Part shown: one piece after another, positions 10,454-21,533 of the stretch
Layout: every line of letters starts with the position of its first letter
Numbering within the stretch: position 1 is the stretch's first letter
NCBI GenBank assembly: GCA_037952775.1
Contig: JBANAY010000003.1
Location: 13,392,001 to 13,456,000 of the forward strand
Source: Clonostachys chloroleuca
Lineage: Eukaryota > Ascomycota > Sordariomycetes > Hypocreales > Bionectriaceae
DNA length: 64,000 nt
Direction: 5' to 3'
Notes under the pieces: generated by a model
The model's input: the letters and a program-made list of their open reading frames with translations, nothing else
Database searches by the model: none
Told to the model about the DNA's origin: nothing
Translations under genes and position numbers: made by a program

Positions 10454-11234
10454 TTGCACACACGGGAGGGAGGTACATGGCGGTGGGTTGTTTGTCTGGG
10501 CCCCGCGCGTCAATGCCCATTGTTTAGGCTCATCGGTTCGATATTGGGCCGGATTACTGTGATTGTTCTCTTCGGGGTGGGTCAGGCTGGTGCCATTCGT
10601 GTGCCATTCGTGTTGAGACATACTTTCGAGAATGAGAGAGCAAACGGCCTTGCCGATCCGTTCTCCTTCATCCTGGCCAACTTCCTCATCGGTCTCCCCT
10701 TCCTCTTCCTCATCGCCGTGCTCTTTGTGGTAGAGTACTGGCTGACCAACTTCCGCGCCGACGGCACAGCATTCATGATGTGGGTCATGTGGCTCTTCCT
10801 CGACCTGCTGGCCGCCGAGTCCCTCGTCGTCCTCGTCTCGAGCATCTCCCCCATATGCGTCGTCGCCCTCGCCGTCACGGCCTTCGCTAACGGGCTTTGG
10901 ATGGTCGTCGACGGCTTCCTGGTACCCATGACGATCCTCAACCCGTTCTGGAAGTACGTGTTCCACTACATCGACTACCAGGCGTATGTGTTCCAGGGGA
11001 TGATGGTCAACGAGTTCTGGGGGGGATTACGCTTGCGCTACGGCTGCTGATGGGCAATACCAGTGCATGTATCCCAGTGACATGAATGCGGAGGGGATGA
11101 TCCGCGGCACGGACGTGTTGAAGGTGTTTAAAATTGACACGGGGATTGAGAGTACCTAGGTTGGTATCATTATTGGCATCATTGCCGGGTACCGATTGCT
11201 CGGATATCTTGCCTTGTATTTTCTCAGGAAGTAA
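10454..11234 (+). pseudogene. ABC-G (WHITE/PDR-like) transporter, C-terminal membrane domain relic
   Basis: The translation matches the second half of a half-size ABCG exporter: RANGLADPFSFILANFLIGL, a long hydrophobic span, DGTAFMMWVMWLFLDLLAAE, NGLWMVVDGFLVPM, then LNPFWKYVFHYIDYQAY and FQGMMVNEF. No nucleotide-binding domain precedes it. At the G run 11018-11025 the frame shifts; the family C terminus continues as DYACATAADGQYQCMYPSD to GYLALYFLRK and a stop at 11232-11234. Within that segment a TAG at 11157-11159 replaces the expected Trp. The gene is thus 5'-truncated, frameshifted and nonsense-mutated. Confidence 0.85.
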
Positions 11235-11660
11235 TGCAATTAATAGTGTCCGGTATATATTCTAATAGTAAAATCAGGGAAAGGAGGGCATATGGGCGAG
11301 TGCAAGTAAGGCCATAGACAAATTAATGAAGATCAATCTCGGCGCATTGTTGGTCATTGTGAGCTGTGTTGAAATCCATTCGTCTCGCGTCACGCTACGA
11401 GGACTCTTCCGTTTTGATAGTAATCTTGGCCTGTTCCGTACTTCATGTGTTCACAGCATAGGAATCCTGAGACTTCAATCTTCCCTAGTCGAGAGTGGTG
11501 ATCTGATGCATATGGTGATTGAGTAGCATTGCATCATTGATCGTGCGGGGTGGCTAGACGTTAGACATGCTCTCGCGTCACTCTCGTAGCAGACCTTCTT
11601 CATCTCCAGAAGCGACATTGTGTTGTTTTTCTACCAGGTGGAAAGCGATAAGGTTAAGAT
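11235..11660. other. Intergenic region
   Basis: Between the ABCG relic and the ankyrin relic. No coding frame, repeat or promoter that I can support. Confidence 0.45.
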
Positions 11661-12130
11661 TCAAACATAAAAAAATTGATTCCAGTCAGACGATATGATG
11701 ACAAGGTAATCGGAGGCAACAACGTCAATCCTTAAGTATTCATGATAACGTCTTGGGAGCTGGAACATGACAGCCCGAACCCCGCAAGGATCGCTATGCC
11801 TTCGTTCCATTATTGTCAAGCCGTTACCAGAGGCCAGTTTTTGGACTAGCTTCTTAAATACGGCCAAGTGCCCAAATAAGGACGGACCTATGCACAACGG
11901 TGAAATTCTCTCTTCTTGAGTAGCAAACGGTGATTGCGACGCGCTCAGCTATCAATACTGTGAAAATTGACATCGGCTCTCTTTTCGAGTAGGTGCTTGA
12001 TGACATTCTTGTGGCCTTTCTCCTCAGCATGCGACAGCGGCGTCTTTCCATGACTATCTTGGAGTCGGCATTGGCGCCATTTTCAATAGAAAGCCGAACC
12101 GTGGTGTCGTGCCATTTCTCCGCAGCTAAC
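11661..12130 (-). pseudogene. Ankyrin-repeat protein relic
   Basis: Read on the minus strand, short in-frame pieces spell ankyrin helices in different frames: VRLSIENGANADSK, then HGKTPLSHAEEKGHKNVIKH with LLEKRADVNF, and further on CIGPSLFGHLAVFKKLVQKL. At least two frameshifts and several stops separate them. The right edge runs straight into an LTR remnant, so the gene was probably broken near that junction. Ankyrin repeats mediate protein contacts; no effector domain is left. Confidence 0.7.
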
Positions 12131-12134
12131 CGGA

Positions 12135-12380
12135 TTGCGGGAAGGTTTGCGAGGTCGGGCTACGAGATATGAAGCTTGCTAGTAAATCACATACAATGAC
12201 GATACTCGCGAGCAGCTAGAGATCCGAGGTCGGGTCGCTCGTGCGATAATGCGATCAAGGGAGCTCCGGCTATTTAAGGGATCTCTGACCCGCGATGTAA
12301 TTACTGGTTAGAAAACAGTGTTCTCAATAGATCCGTTTTACCTGCTATATGCAACCCTGCTGTTGGTCCTAACACCAACA
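12135..12380 (+). mobile_element. Degraded LTR related to the solo LTR at 31505-32032
   Basis: Ordered blocks align with the 3' half of the intact solo LTR: GATATGAAG, CTAGTAA, CCGAGGTCGGG, a TATTTAAGGG TATA-like site, then TGTAATTACT(G/A)GTTAGAA and CAATA.ATCC.TTTTACCTG. It ends with ACACCAACA at 12380. The 5' half is missing or unrecognisable and no target duplication is visible. The left part abuts the ankyrin relic. Confidence 0.65.
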
Positions 12381-12956
12381 ATATGACTTACCTCTAATTA
12401 TAGCTACAGATCTAGCGCCCTCACCCAAGGATGAGTGCATACGGCCTGAGGGCTGCAGCACTCCAGCGTAGGTATTTATCACACCACCGTTCTCAGTTCC
12501 GCCAGGACGCGTATTTTTCAGGTACTTCCCCAACCAGACATTTGTAAGAGCCAATCGTGTTCAGAAATTTGTAGGTATGACTCATTCGCATGTCAGAGCG
12601 CTAATGAACCAGATAAGGGCTCTCTCTTGGGGCTTTAACGCATCCCGAGCGACACTGAAGGACCTATACCCTGGCCGCGGTAGATGGATCGAGGCCACGA
12701 GTCGGGGGCAGCACGGGGCTCTCAATAACGCACGAAGTATGCCTCAAGTTCTCTAATGGGAAATCCTATTCCACCTACACTAAACAAGCAAGTAATCCGG
12801 GTAGAATCAAATCCATCATTACAGGGCTTTTGCGAACCGCCAGATTAGCCGGCTGAAATATGCATTCCTACCGATATTAGAGCAATACCAGCGGCTGGGC
12901 AGCTGTGCAAATGTTTTAGCTAGCTGCAGATCCTTATACCTTGGTGGGCTTAGTGA

Positions 12957-12987
<31 letters not shown>

Positions 12988-13529
12988 CAATTCCAAGGAT
13001 CGTACGACTTTGACATCAATTGCAGTCAGTATTACATGGTCTACACAAATTGGGATGTTCTTGCGAATGAAAATAGGCAAGCGACATCTAAACTTATCCA
13101 CATCAGGAAGTATCACTGCCCTAGCTAAATCAAAGATCCCAGCCTATCCTTCAGCAGTTAGTATCGCTCTTGGTTTAGGTAAGGGCTGTCTGAGACACAA
13201 GTGGAATTGACTGAGAAAACAACAGCATATACGAGTTGGGGCAGCGTATGTATATTCGGCAAAAGGCAGAGACTGAGCGCCGGAAGCAGGAAGATGCTAA
13301 CACTGAATCTTACCCATTTTTCGAAGCAGGATTAATGAACGGACGTGAAGGAAGTAGCATGTTCCTGGTCACGCTACACACTCAAGGTTATCTTCCTGAA
13401 CAGCCCCTAAAAGCCTGCCTCAGGAGAGCTTCCCGGAATTCTCAACCCAAGCCAGTCTTAAGAACTCGGGCCATGATCGATTCCTTTTCCCTCTTAAGCA
13501 CTCCAATAAATTGACACTTCTCCCTTGCT
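12381..13529. other. Non-coding stretch with poly-T tract
   Basis: No gene is supported. It holds a 29-base T run at 12959-12987. Weak ORFs right of it (to about 13515) show no family match. GTCTGAGACAC near 13188 resembles part of the transposon end at 661, but nothing else there does. Confidence 0.4.
12959..12987 (-). repeat. 29-base poly-T (poly-A on the minus strand)
   Basis: An uninterrupted T run. Read on the minus strand it could be the poly-A tail of a retroposed transcript lying to its right, but no LINE or gene sequence is recognisable there. Simple slippage is equally possible. Confidence 0.8.
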
Positions 13530-14493
13530 CAGTGTTAAAACTCGTATCCAGCTTGACTCAATAACCTACAGCAACGCCCTTCTAAGAGTGCACGGCAAAT
13601 AGTTTCGTCAGAAGGGCCAGGGGCTCTTCTGACTGGGCTGGGCCCGACCATTGCAGGCTACTGGTTCCAGGGAGCCTTCGAGTTTGGCGGTTACGAATAC
13701 TTCAAAGCCCGCGCAGTCGACTATCTCGGACGCTCAATTGCTTCCAATAACCGGGATGTCGTATACCTAACCTCGGCGCCTTGGGGATATCGCACTCTGC
13801 CCATTCGAGTCTGCTCGAATACGGCTTGTATTTCAGCCTAGCTACGCGACTGGTTGCGGGGGCGCTCTCGCTAAGCTGGCAAGAGAGGAGGGTGTCAGTG
13901 GCAAGTACTCTGGCCTGAGCCCTATCCTCCTCAAACAGTGCGTGCGGCCAGGCGGTCAAACCCGTCCTCCGCGCTTAATTTCTATATGTGCTAATGTAGA
14001 CATTGTCACAGGATTCCCACGATGGCGACGTTTTTGGTCTATGAGAGGGCTACCCAGGCGGCATATAGCGTTATAGACCAGAGGGGGCTCTCTTCGATGG
14101 GAGTTACGGGCATCAACCTTGGTGCTGGGCTCGTCTTGGTTTGGCCGCCGCTGTCGTTTCTCAACCAGCCGATACCATCCTAAGTAGAATCAATAAGGAA
14201 AAGGCAGGCAGAGGCGAAAGTGCAACCCGCCGCTTGATTCGCATCTCGTTCGAGCTTGGGCTACGTGGCGCCTACACAGGCATGCAAGCACGCGCTATCA
14301 TGGTTAGCGGCATGACAGCAGCTCAATTTGGCATTTATGGTGACATAAAGAAGGTGCGTTTGAATATTTATCTCTAGCTCCGCCATGACCGTCTATTAAG
14401 ACCTCTGCTGACCATACTTTGCTTCAGCTCTTCGGACCAACCGATGGAGTGGAGTTGAACCAAAGTAAGGCTTCGCTCGTGCTTGGGATATAG
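13530..14493 (+). pseudogene. Mitochondrial phosphate carrier (MIR1/PIC type), 5'-truncated
   Basis: Mitochondrial carriers move phosphate across the inner membrane with three tandem six-helix units. Recognisable parts in order are VKTRIQLDSITYSN (first signature), EGPGALLTGLGPTIAGYWFQ, AFEFGGYEYFKARAVDYLG, then DIALCPFESARIRLVFQPSY, KYSGLSPILLKQIP, ERATQAAYSVIDQRG and VSQPADTILSRINKEKAG with ELGLRGAYTGMQARAIM. Two introns are retained (13938-14011, branch GCTAATG; 14354-14427), so it came from genomic DNA, not retroposition. Damage includes frame breaks near 13575, 13770 (small deletion) and 14138 (lost G). The N-terminal helix and start are missing. Confidence 0.85.
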
Positions 14494-15360
14494 TTCGAGG
14501 ATTTCTTCCCATAACTTCAACCCCAAATATGCGAAATGGTACTATCTTCCAACTTGGTGGAAGGACTTGACCTTATTACCCCGAAGCAATCACTAAAATA
14601 CATGTTCCTCATCATTTAATCCCACATACCCTGCATAGTAGTCAAACACAACAGGCCAACAACCTCGCAGCAGATCCACACAACATATTCGATAGCTAGA
14701 ACGTGGAATATCACGTGATACGAACTGTTTTTCCTGGTAACGTAATCAATAATCCTGGTTCGAACTGGCAGTCGTCAATTTGGTTGCCCAACAAAACGTC
14801 ATTCAGTGAACAGCATAAAAAAGCCCCATCCTATACGACTTGCTCAACGATGGGATGAGGTGAGCCCGATTATGCTGCAGCGTATCTTGACTTCGTGTTG
14901 CATTTTCCCTTCTTTTTCCTGGTGGCTCTAAATCACGTTAGCCTCATGTATATTGGAGCGGATAGTTTGCCAACATCACCGTTGCCCCTGAGCCGCTCAA
15001 ACACCAGCAGTGCCTCCGCCCATGCTGGCTTCGCACAACGCAATCCAATTTCCCCATGCCGTGTCAACAATCTCGATCCTCGGTTTACAAATCCTTGCAC
15101 ATGTTGTGGGATTCTGTTGCTATGCTTCGTTTTATCCGCCATCCTAACTTTCACTCTGTCTTTAAACAGAATATTGTGCTGTTACCAGACGTCGCTCAAT
15201 CGTGTAGTCGCCGGACTGTGCGAAATTCTTGCGGCACCGACAACCGAGCACTCATTAAAATCTTGCTCCACTTCCACACCTGCTTACTTGACAAAATGTC
15301 CTCAAAACGAGATGCTACACAGGAAGCCTCATCGCCACAGGCCGAAGTTGTTCTCCGCCG
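14494..15360. other. Intergenic region and possible 5' flank of the frq relic
   Basis: Contains ATATCACGTGATAC near 14708 and ATAAAAAAGCC near 14814, both promoter-like. From about 14895 there are proline/serine-rich ORFs in two frames that may be the decayed FRQ N terminus, but I cannot align them. Confidence 0.35.
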
Positions 15361-17004
15361 ATGCAGTCCGCATCCGGCTGTTTGGCCCGCGATGCGTCAC
15401 TCAGAGCCCGCACTAGCTCGTCGCCGCCAAACGCGGTCATCGAGTTGTCCTCCCCTCGCCGCAACTCCTCCAGCGACAGTCTTAAAACCGAGCAGAGCGA
15501 TCCTCGGGATTGGTTTAACCACTCAAATTGGAACCCAACCGCTGCTTTCGATAGTAATATTACATACAGTATGCACTGCCGTCTCCTGGTTGCGAGGGAA
15601 TATTGAAAGATACTGATGCGAAGTTATAGTTGATCCACCTTACTTCCTGAAAGAATCTGATTCGCCGAGTTCCGAGAAAACATACTGCTATAATGAATAC
15701 CAACTCGCCCCTCCGATAACTCCCATTGAGTATAGTAGTAGCGCTAGTGACTACCGCAGCGTGATTGACGACCTGAGGTTTGAGATCCAACAACTTAGGG
15801 AGGAACTGAAGCACTATAAGCAAACGGGCCCTGACGTGCTTTATAAGGATAGGCTGTTAGAGGTCAGGTTTCATAAGCTACCTAAAGAAAAAAGAAGAGA
15901 GCTTGAGAGTATTCTAAGAGACTTTGGGGTTGATCTCGATGGATCTCGGAGGAGGAAGATACCCCCTTCCCTAGCCCTGATCACTCCGAGTTCAGAATTA
16001 AGCCCAAGCATACCACTTCCTCTCCAGGATCCAGCCCCTTACCAGCCGACTCCGCCTACGCCTCTATGTCTACTGCTGCCAAGTCCTTGAGCCTTCTCGA
16101 CATGAGCTCAACCAAATTATCGAAGCGAAAGAGGGAGAAGTATTTACGAGAGATTCCAATTTGCCTATACCCTAAGTCTTCTGAGAGGTGTAAAATCTAA
16201 CGGCGAGGTGGATCCGAAGGTACCAAGTCCAGTAGCGATGACTCTAGCCGCGACTCGCAACAAAGTCCTACTGCCGATAACAACGACAATTCGAACAAAC
16301 GCAGACGTGGAAAGACTAGCCGTGAAATGTGTGATGAGTTCTACCCCGGCAGCTCAAGTAAGGATGTACATAAGTTCGATCCACAGCTATGCGACCCATT
16401 CGAGAGCTTCCGCTATAAGGCACTGTCCGTGGAGCAGAATTCATCGAGTAGGCACACTTCATTGGACGAGATGAGTTGTTCTTTTGCATCCGTCGAGGGT
16501 TGTAATTCAGGCAAGTATGCAGGGGGCTTGAATGGCTCTGAACAGTTAACTCGTGGAACTCAGTACTATGAGGGAGCTATTATCTATTATAGTGGCGCAC
16601 CTTTTTGTATCGATTTATCGCGTGATGCGAGTGATGTATTACCTACTACTCACGCGCTCAGGAGTAGCCGAGGCCAGAACGGTTATCAGCAATTATCAGC
16701 CTTCACGCGGTCTCCCCGACGAATAGTATCTGGATCACTGACTGATCGAGGTCAGGTCCTGCGTCAGAAGTGTTCGGCTACTGATATTAATAATGATGAA
16801 TTTCCTGTCCGGATAAATGATGATAGCGAAGAAATAAGCAACATCGAGCTAGACTTGGTTTGGACCGATAATCAGCAGGGTGTAGAATACCCAGCCTTAG
16901 AGCCCTGTGGACTTAGCGGTGTTTATCCCGAGGATTATTTTGTGGTGTCTGTTGCTACTAAGCGGCCTAAGCAAGATATCCTCAATCGACTACTAATTCG
17001 ATGA
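15361..17004 (+). pseudogene. frq: FREQUENCY (FRQ) circadian clock protein homologue, broken
   Basis: FRQ is the negative element of the fungal clock, binding FRH and casein kinase 1 and inhibiting White Collar. Matching segments occur in family order: [35 protein letters not shown] followed by [13 protein letters not shown]; after a 76-bp intron (15554-15629) DPPYFLKESDS and the coiled coil DYRSVIDDLRFEIQQLREEL with KHYKQTGPD and LPKEKRRELESILRDF; then DSAYASMST, KREKYLREIPICLYP, RRGGSEGTKSSSDDSS, EGAIIYYSGAPFCIDLS and ALEPCGLSGVYPEDYFVVSV. Defects: a frameshift near 15945-15960, loss of the central region between YLREIP and RRGG, an in-frame TAA at 16198-16200, and an early stop at 17002-17004. 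From family knowledge, the lost centre holds casein-kinase contacts. A clock function is very unlikely. Confidence 0.88.
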
Positions 17005-17613
17005 CCAACATCTGGTCAGGCGCGAGCAAGCTGAGCGGAGCGGTGAGGAGATACGGTGCGAATATCCTAAGTGCCGAGATCTTAAGTTTCAATATATTAA
17101 CTACTTCCGAAACTAAGTCCAGGGGGTTACTCTCCGGTCAACAGAGCAAGTATAACAGAGGTGATAACGGAAGGCGAAACGGCGGCGTATGGCCAAGGGC
17201 AACTGCTAAAATTAGCGTAGGAAGTAAGGGTAGAAAATAAACTAATTACAGTTATTCTTCCAGAATACGGCCCTCAGCCTCTTTATATCGGCATAGCTTT
17301 TCCTTAAGCTGCTTTCGCAGGTTTTCGAACTCGTCCATAGCAGCTGATAAATTTCTATACAATCGGTTTGTTATGAGAAACTTAAACCTAAAAAAAATTA
17401 AAAAAATTCCAAAGAAACTGGGTATAAAGCGTTAACGGGAAAATATCGGTAGTCGCCTAACCAGCTATAGCTATATACTCCAGCAAACCACAATTGCTAA
17501 AGTTAATTATCCTTGATACCTGATAATATTGCAATTGTGCCCTATCCCTGCCTCTTCTATATGTCAGCTTCCCCTTCCTTTGGCCCGTCCTATACTGTAC
17601 AATTTAGAGTTCT
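17005..17613. other. Low-information region after the frq relic
   Basis: A 79-codon plus-strand ORF (17001-17240) may be decayed FRQ C terminus. On the minus strand 17330-17255 reads MDEFENLRKQLKEKLCRYKE, a short coiled coil ending in a stop; it may be the tail of the degraded minus-strand gene to the right. Neither is certain. Confidence 0.3.
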
Positions 17614-18060
17614 CTACTTCCTGATAGTACTCTCCCTAGCGGTGTTAGAGGTTTCTTGAACGGTATCTATCTGGTGCTTATTCCAGCCCTGTAGTCGATC
17701 CTCCAACTTGCTAACGCTGTGTACGGCCTCGTCAATGTGGCTGCGGTCCCTCCAAAGCTCGTCAATCTGTTCAGCCTGACCTATATGCTGCCTCTGCGTC
17801 GTCGATGCGGTTGGCTTAATACCCTTCTCTATATTCTCTTTCTCCGCCGATAAGATACGCTCCAAATTATCTCCGTATCGGAAAATCCAGGGTCGTGTGG
17901 AGATATTGATTTTGCCGGGATACTTTATATCTGTCCCAGCGTCTGCCTAAAAAATATGCTTACTACGCCTCTTGCTGGGAGGCTCGTCTACACCTAGAGC
18001 TAGAATGTAGCTAAGTTTCGAGTCGGGTATAGCTGATAGGGCAGCGGATACAAATAAGAA
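17614..18060 (-). pseudogene. Degraded coiled-coil protein of unknown family
   Basis: On the minus strand one frame reads VSAALSAIPDSKLSYILALG, then VDEPPSKRRSKHIF, a TAG, and on without a shift into ADAGTDIKYPGKINISTRPW, IFRYGDNLERILSAEKENIE and a helical tail to a stop at 17614-17616. The single TAG fits a CAG codon changed by C-to-T. Upstream the frame meets a TGA that fits CGA to TGA. The C-terminal half is predicted coiled coil. I do not recognise the family. Confidence 0.45.
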
Positions 18061-19638
18061 CACCTGTAAGCTAAAAGCAACGAGAGATAGTAGCAGTAAG
18101 TGGGTATATCAAGCGTTGAATGATACTGAGGATTTGCAGTACTCCGGTATTTGCTCTGCCTAATAATTAATATAGGTCTCTATGGTTCGTTGTAATTCTG
18201 CCTATAGTGCTATAGAAGGAAATATTTATTGCTGCGGAAGTACCTGAATTATGTAAACATTTAATCAATTAACTATATAACCCTCGTTCTATTATATGAT
18301 AATTACATACGGTCTGGATGTGATTATGTACTATAGTAGATTACGAAATATGACGAGAGAATAACTGATGAATTGAAAAAACTCGGATACTAACCTTTAG
18401 ATAGGCTTCTACTGGTAACCGGGTGATATAGGAAATGAGATACTAAAATTCTAAGCCTTTTAATTCTTAAAGAAAGAGAGTAAATTCAGATATAATAAAA
18501 TAGAAAAAATCTTATAAATTGAATAAAGCTTTAAATTATTTATAAATAATTTTATTATAATTTTTTCTTAAATATTTCTAGAGATATTTTAGGAATTAAA
18601 TAGTAGAAAAAATAATCAAAGGTATCTCCTTATGGGATTTGGTGTCTTAATTCCTATGTTACCCGGTTGACCGGACCAAATGCTCTGAATCTCCTCCTGT
18701 TTGCGTTATTTTGGTGGGTCTTGTCCGGCGAACTACCTGTTATGGAAATCTGATCGAAATGTATATAAGGTTATACTGTTGTTTGGAATTAGGACTGTTT
18801 TTTACTGGTATTAGACTCTTACAGGACGTAAGGCGATTCACTTAGCAAAAGAACGTATAAAGACTAGTACTCGGACAAACTCTAGTACGACTATGTATTG
18901 CGCCTATGGCGGTTGTCCCAATATAAGGGTAAGAGACCAGATGTCAAGTAATATAGGCAGAATTTATTGATAAATTTGATCAGGTCCTTCAGGAGGTTGC
19001 TGCAGCTCGACATGTTCTAATCAAGTATGGCCGTATAGAAATCGATGGATATACGTTCTGCTCAGGCCTAAGTATACTCAATATCTTATGAAACAAACTT
19101 CGTGCACGCTTGTTGTAGGTCTAATCCGATCAGGTGACCGGCTAGGTAGCGCTACGGGTAGAGGCCCCCACCACCTATTAGTAATTAATTTATCCCCGCG
19201 AAACCCATTAGAAATATGGATCTAGTATAAGTTTGATTACTAATATTAAGAAAGCCTCCAATCGGTTTATTATAGTTTTGTGTATGGCCCCTGATGTTAT
19301 TCGTGTTTTTCCCAATCTTTTCTAATAAATACTAATTATATCCTATCAGATGTAAATCAACAGCTATAGTGTTCTTATTTATGTAAATGCTATTTGACTT
19401 GCGGATGCAAATCCTCTTTCACTGTCTTGTTACCAATTACCCTATCGTAATTGCATTATATACCAGAAAGTACTACATAGGCGGTCTATTTCTTTCGGAA
19501 GAGCTAGCGTTTTTTAATATCCTCGTCACAAGTTATCAACTATAGAATAAAGGACTATAGGTATTCCTTATATACAATTACTTCATTTTCGGCGATTTTA
19601 TATCAGCCTATAGGTAATTTAAAGTATCGCCGAGATAG
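18061..19638. repeat. AT-rich, RIP-like gene desert
   Basis: Strongly AT-rich, most extreme at about 18380-18620 (long A/T runs, ATTATTTATAAATAATTTTA). No ORF of note. TA-rich words replace CA/TG-containing ones. It merges rightwards into an ORF whose stops are all of C-to-T type, so the whole block probably suffered RIP. Confidence 0.6.
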
Positions 19639-20784
19639 CGGCCAGAGTATAGCTTAATTAACGGTCGAATTTGCGAGTATCAGAGATTAACAATATGCGG
19701 GTATAATAATTTCGATATTCACTGTAATCTTGGTCCTTATTAATATCCTGATGCAGGACAGGTTCTCCCCTTGTGGTTAGACTAAAAGTATCTTGGCTGT
19801 ATCAAGTACATAATTATTATTCTCTATCAAGGAGAACTAGAAACATACTACAACGAACCGCAGGACAATTATAACCTAATCCAAGTGTTTCTATTTCTTG
19901 AGAGAGTGAATCAAATGCAAGCCAAGCTAGAGTCACTATTTATTATGATAGAGTATTCTACCCGGGAGGAACCGTCTGATTATAGTACTTCTCCATTCAA
20001 TCCTTATCTTCGGGAGTTAGGCTCTGGCAGATACCTAATACCTATCCTTCGATCTCTTCTTAAGCGATGTTTAAGAATGTATATGTATTTCTCAACTTTC
20101 AACCACGTGGATAACAACGTGATGAATGTGCTATCAGGACCACGACTCAATTCAGAAACAGCTATGAGCGTATGAAGCTACCTTTTGACTATAGAGCTCG
20201 GCGGTGATATTTATAACTGGAAGCTTCCTTCTGGTATATCTTTCTCAAGGCTTATGCCGGATGGTCAGCGATTTGATGTATCAGATGATGGCAGATTTCT
20301 CCTTTGCTTTGATATAGTGGAGATTTACGCTGTTTAATTCCTTGAATATAAGGAACTTCGCCGATATATAGTGACTTACCGAGCCAGTCTTCTTCGGGCG
20401 GATAGGTTGTACGACCATCAAGGTCTCCTCGATCGAAGAGACCCCTGGTTTAAGTACTAAGTCTTTACTCCGATGGATGATTGATCAGCCAGATCTTCAT
20501 TGTACTATCTAGAAGATCAGTTGCGGCAAGACTATGGTGCAAGCCGTGATATATCTTCCTTGGATCTGAGCTTCCAGCTGCTTTTTGGGATCTTAGAAAG
20601 GCTGTGGGTTCCTGAGCGACCTAATGAGGGCTATACTGTATCAGATGGTCGGTCTCTCTTTGAGATGGTTATGGACTGGGGAGGGCAGGAAGCGCCAAAT
20701 GATAATACAGACGACGAGAATGAGTGGCTGTATGACCTCTTGATGTTAAAAATCTTTTTTGATGCGAGTTTGGTATATAACTAA
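19639..20784 (+). pseudogene. Long ORF with six RIP-type stop codons, unknown family
   Basis: One reading frame is coherent for about 380 codons. Pieces such as YSLINGRICEYQRLTICGYN, EPSDYSTSPFNPYLRELGSG, LPSGISFSRLMPDGQRFDVS and LSFQLLFGILERLWVPERPN read like ordinary protein. It is interrupted by TAA at 19741, 19783, 20335 and 20458 and TGA at 20173 and 20482, with no frameshift. Each stop can come from CAA or CGA by one C-to-T change, the signature of RIP acting on a duplicated gene. The real terminator is TAA at 20782-20784. I do not recognise the protein; length and lack of transposase motifs do not settle whether it was a host gene or a mobile-element gene. Confidence 0.6.
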
Positions 20785-21533
20785 CAGAGGATTACTAACT
20801 ATTTTAATTATCTTGATATATGAGGGGTTAGTGTTGCAATTGGATTTTGATTATAGATAGATATCCTCTGGCGATGTCAGTATATACAGATCCCCTTATA
20901 CCGGTCTGCCTCCGTTAACCCTTGTTTTCTTTAGTAGTGCTAATAGGTTATCTGGTTTTTTCGGGGTTCGTGGATACCTCTATGCTATAACCCCCAGCCT
21001 CAGGGTGATAGATGAGCCTTGCGTAAGATTTGTTGTTAGTATCTACAAAGCGTTTCTTTTCACTATTTTTGGTCGACGTAATGTTTTGTATCCTTTTACT
21101 ACCCATTCTTTATACAGTTTTCTGATCCGGCGTAACACCCAAGCAGGGCCGAAATAGTCCTGCGAAGTAGCGATCTATGTAGTGAGGCTAGCAGCTAACT
21201 ATAATTCCTCCAAGACATATGTATGCTTCTTACTCCAACAAGAATGGCGCCTAAACGAGCATCGACCTTGTAAGGCTCTTAAGAGACCAACCCAGCAAAT
21301 CTCATTCCCCTTTCGGTCCTAACACCTCACTAAATAGTGAATGGGGAAGGTCGGATGATAAATCTAGAATATAACCTTCAAGATTTCTTGCTAAGGTTGA
21401 CCATCAAAGCATGCACTTGATCATGGCATTGAAAACCTCGCTCTTGGCAGTCACTACATAAAACGAAATCATAACACTCTAGGCAGGAATAAAAGCCAGA
21501 GCTGCTCGAGAGGTTTAATGTGCAAGCATCACA
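20785..21533. other. Non-coding stretch
   Basis: AT-rich at the left, more balanced to the right. A roughly 50-codon minus-strand frame near 20970-21130 (MGSKRIQNITSTKNSEKK) has no clear family. Nothing else is supported. Confidence 0.35.

Noticed and set aside
12361..12380. Near-palindrome TGTTGGTCCTAACACCAACA read as a hairpin or miniature element
   Set aside because: The right half is the LTR end seen also at 32032; the left arm is likely chance or LTR-internal sequence, and no flanking duplication exists.
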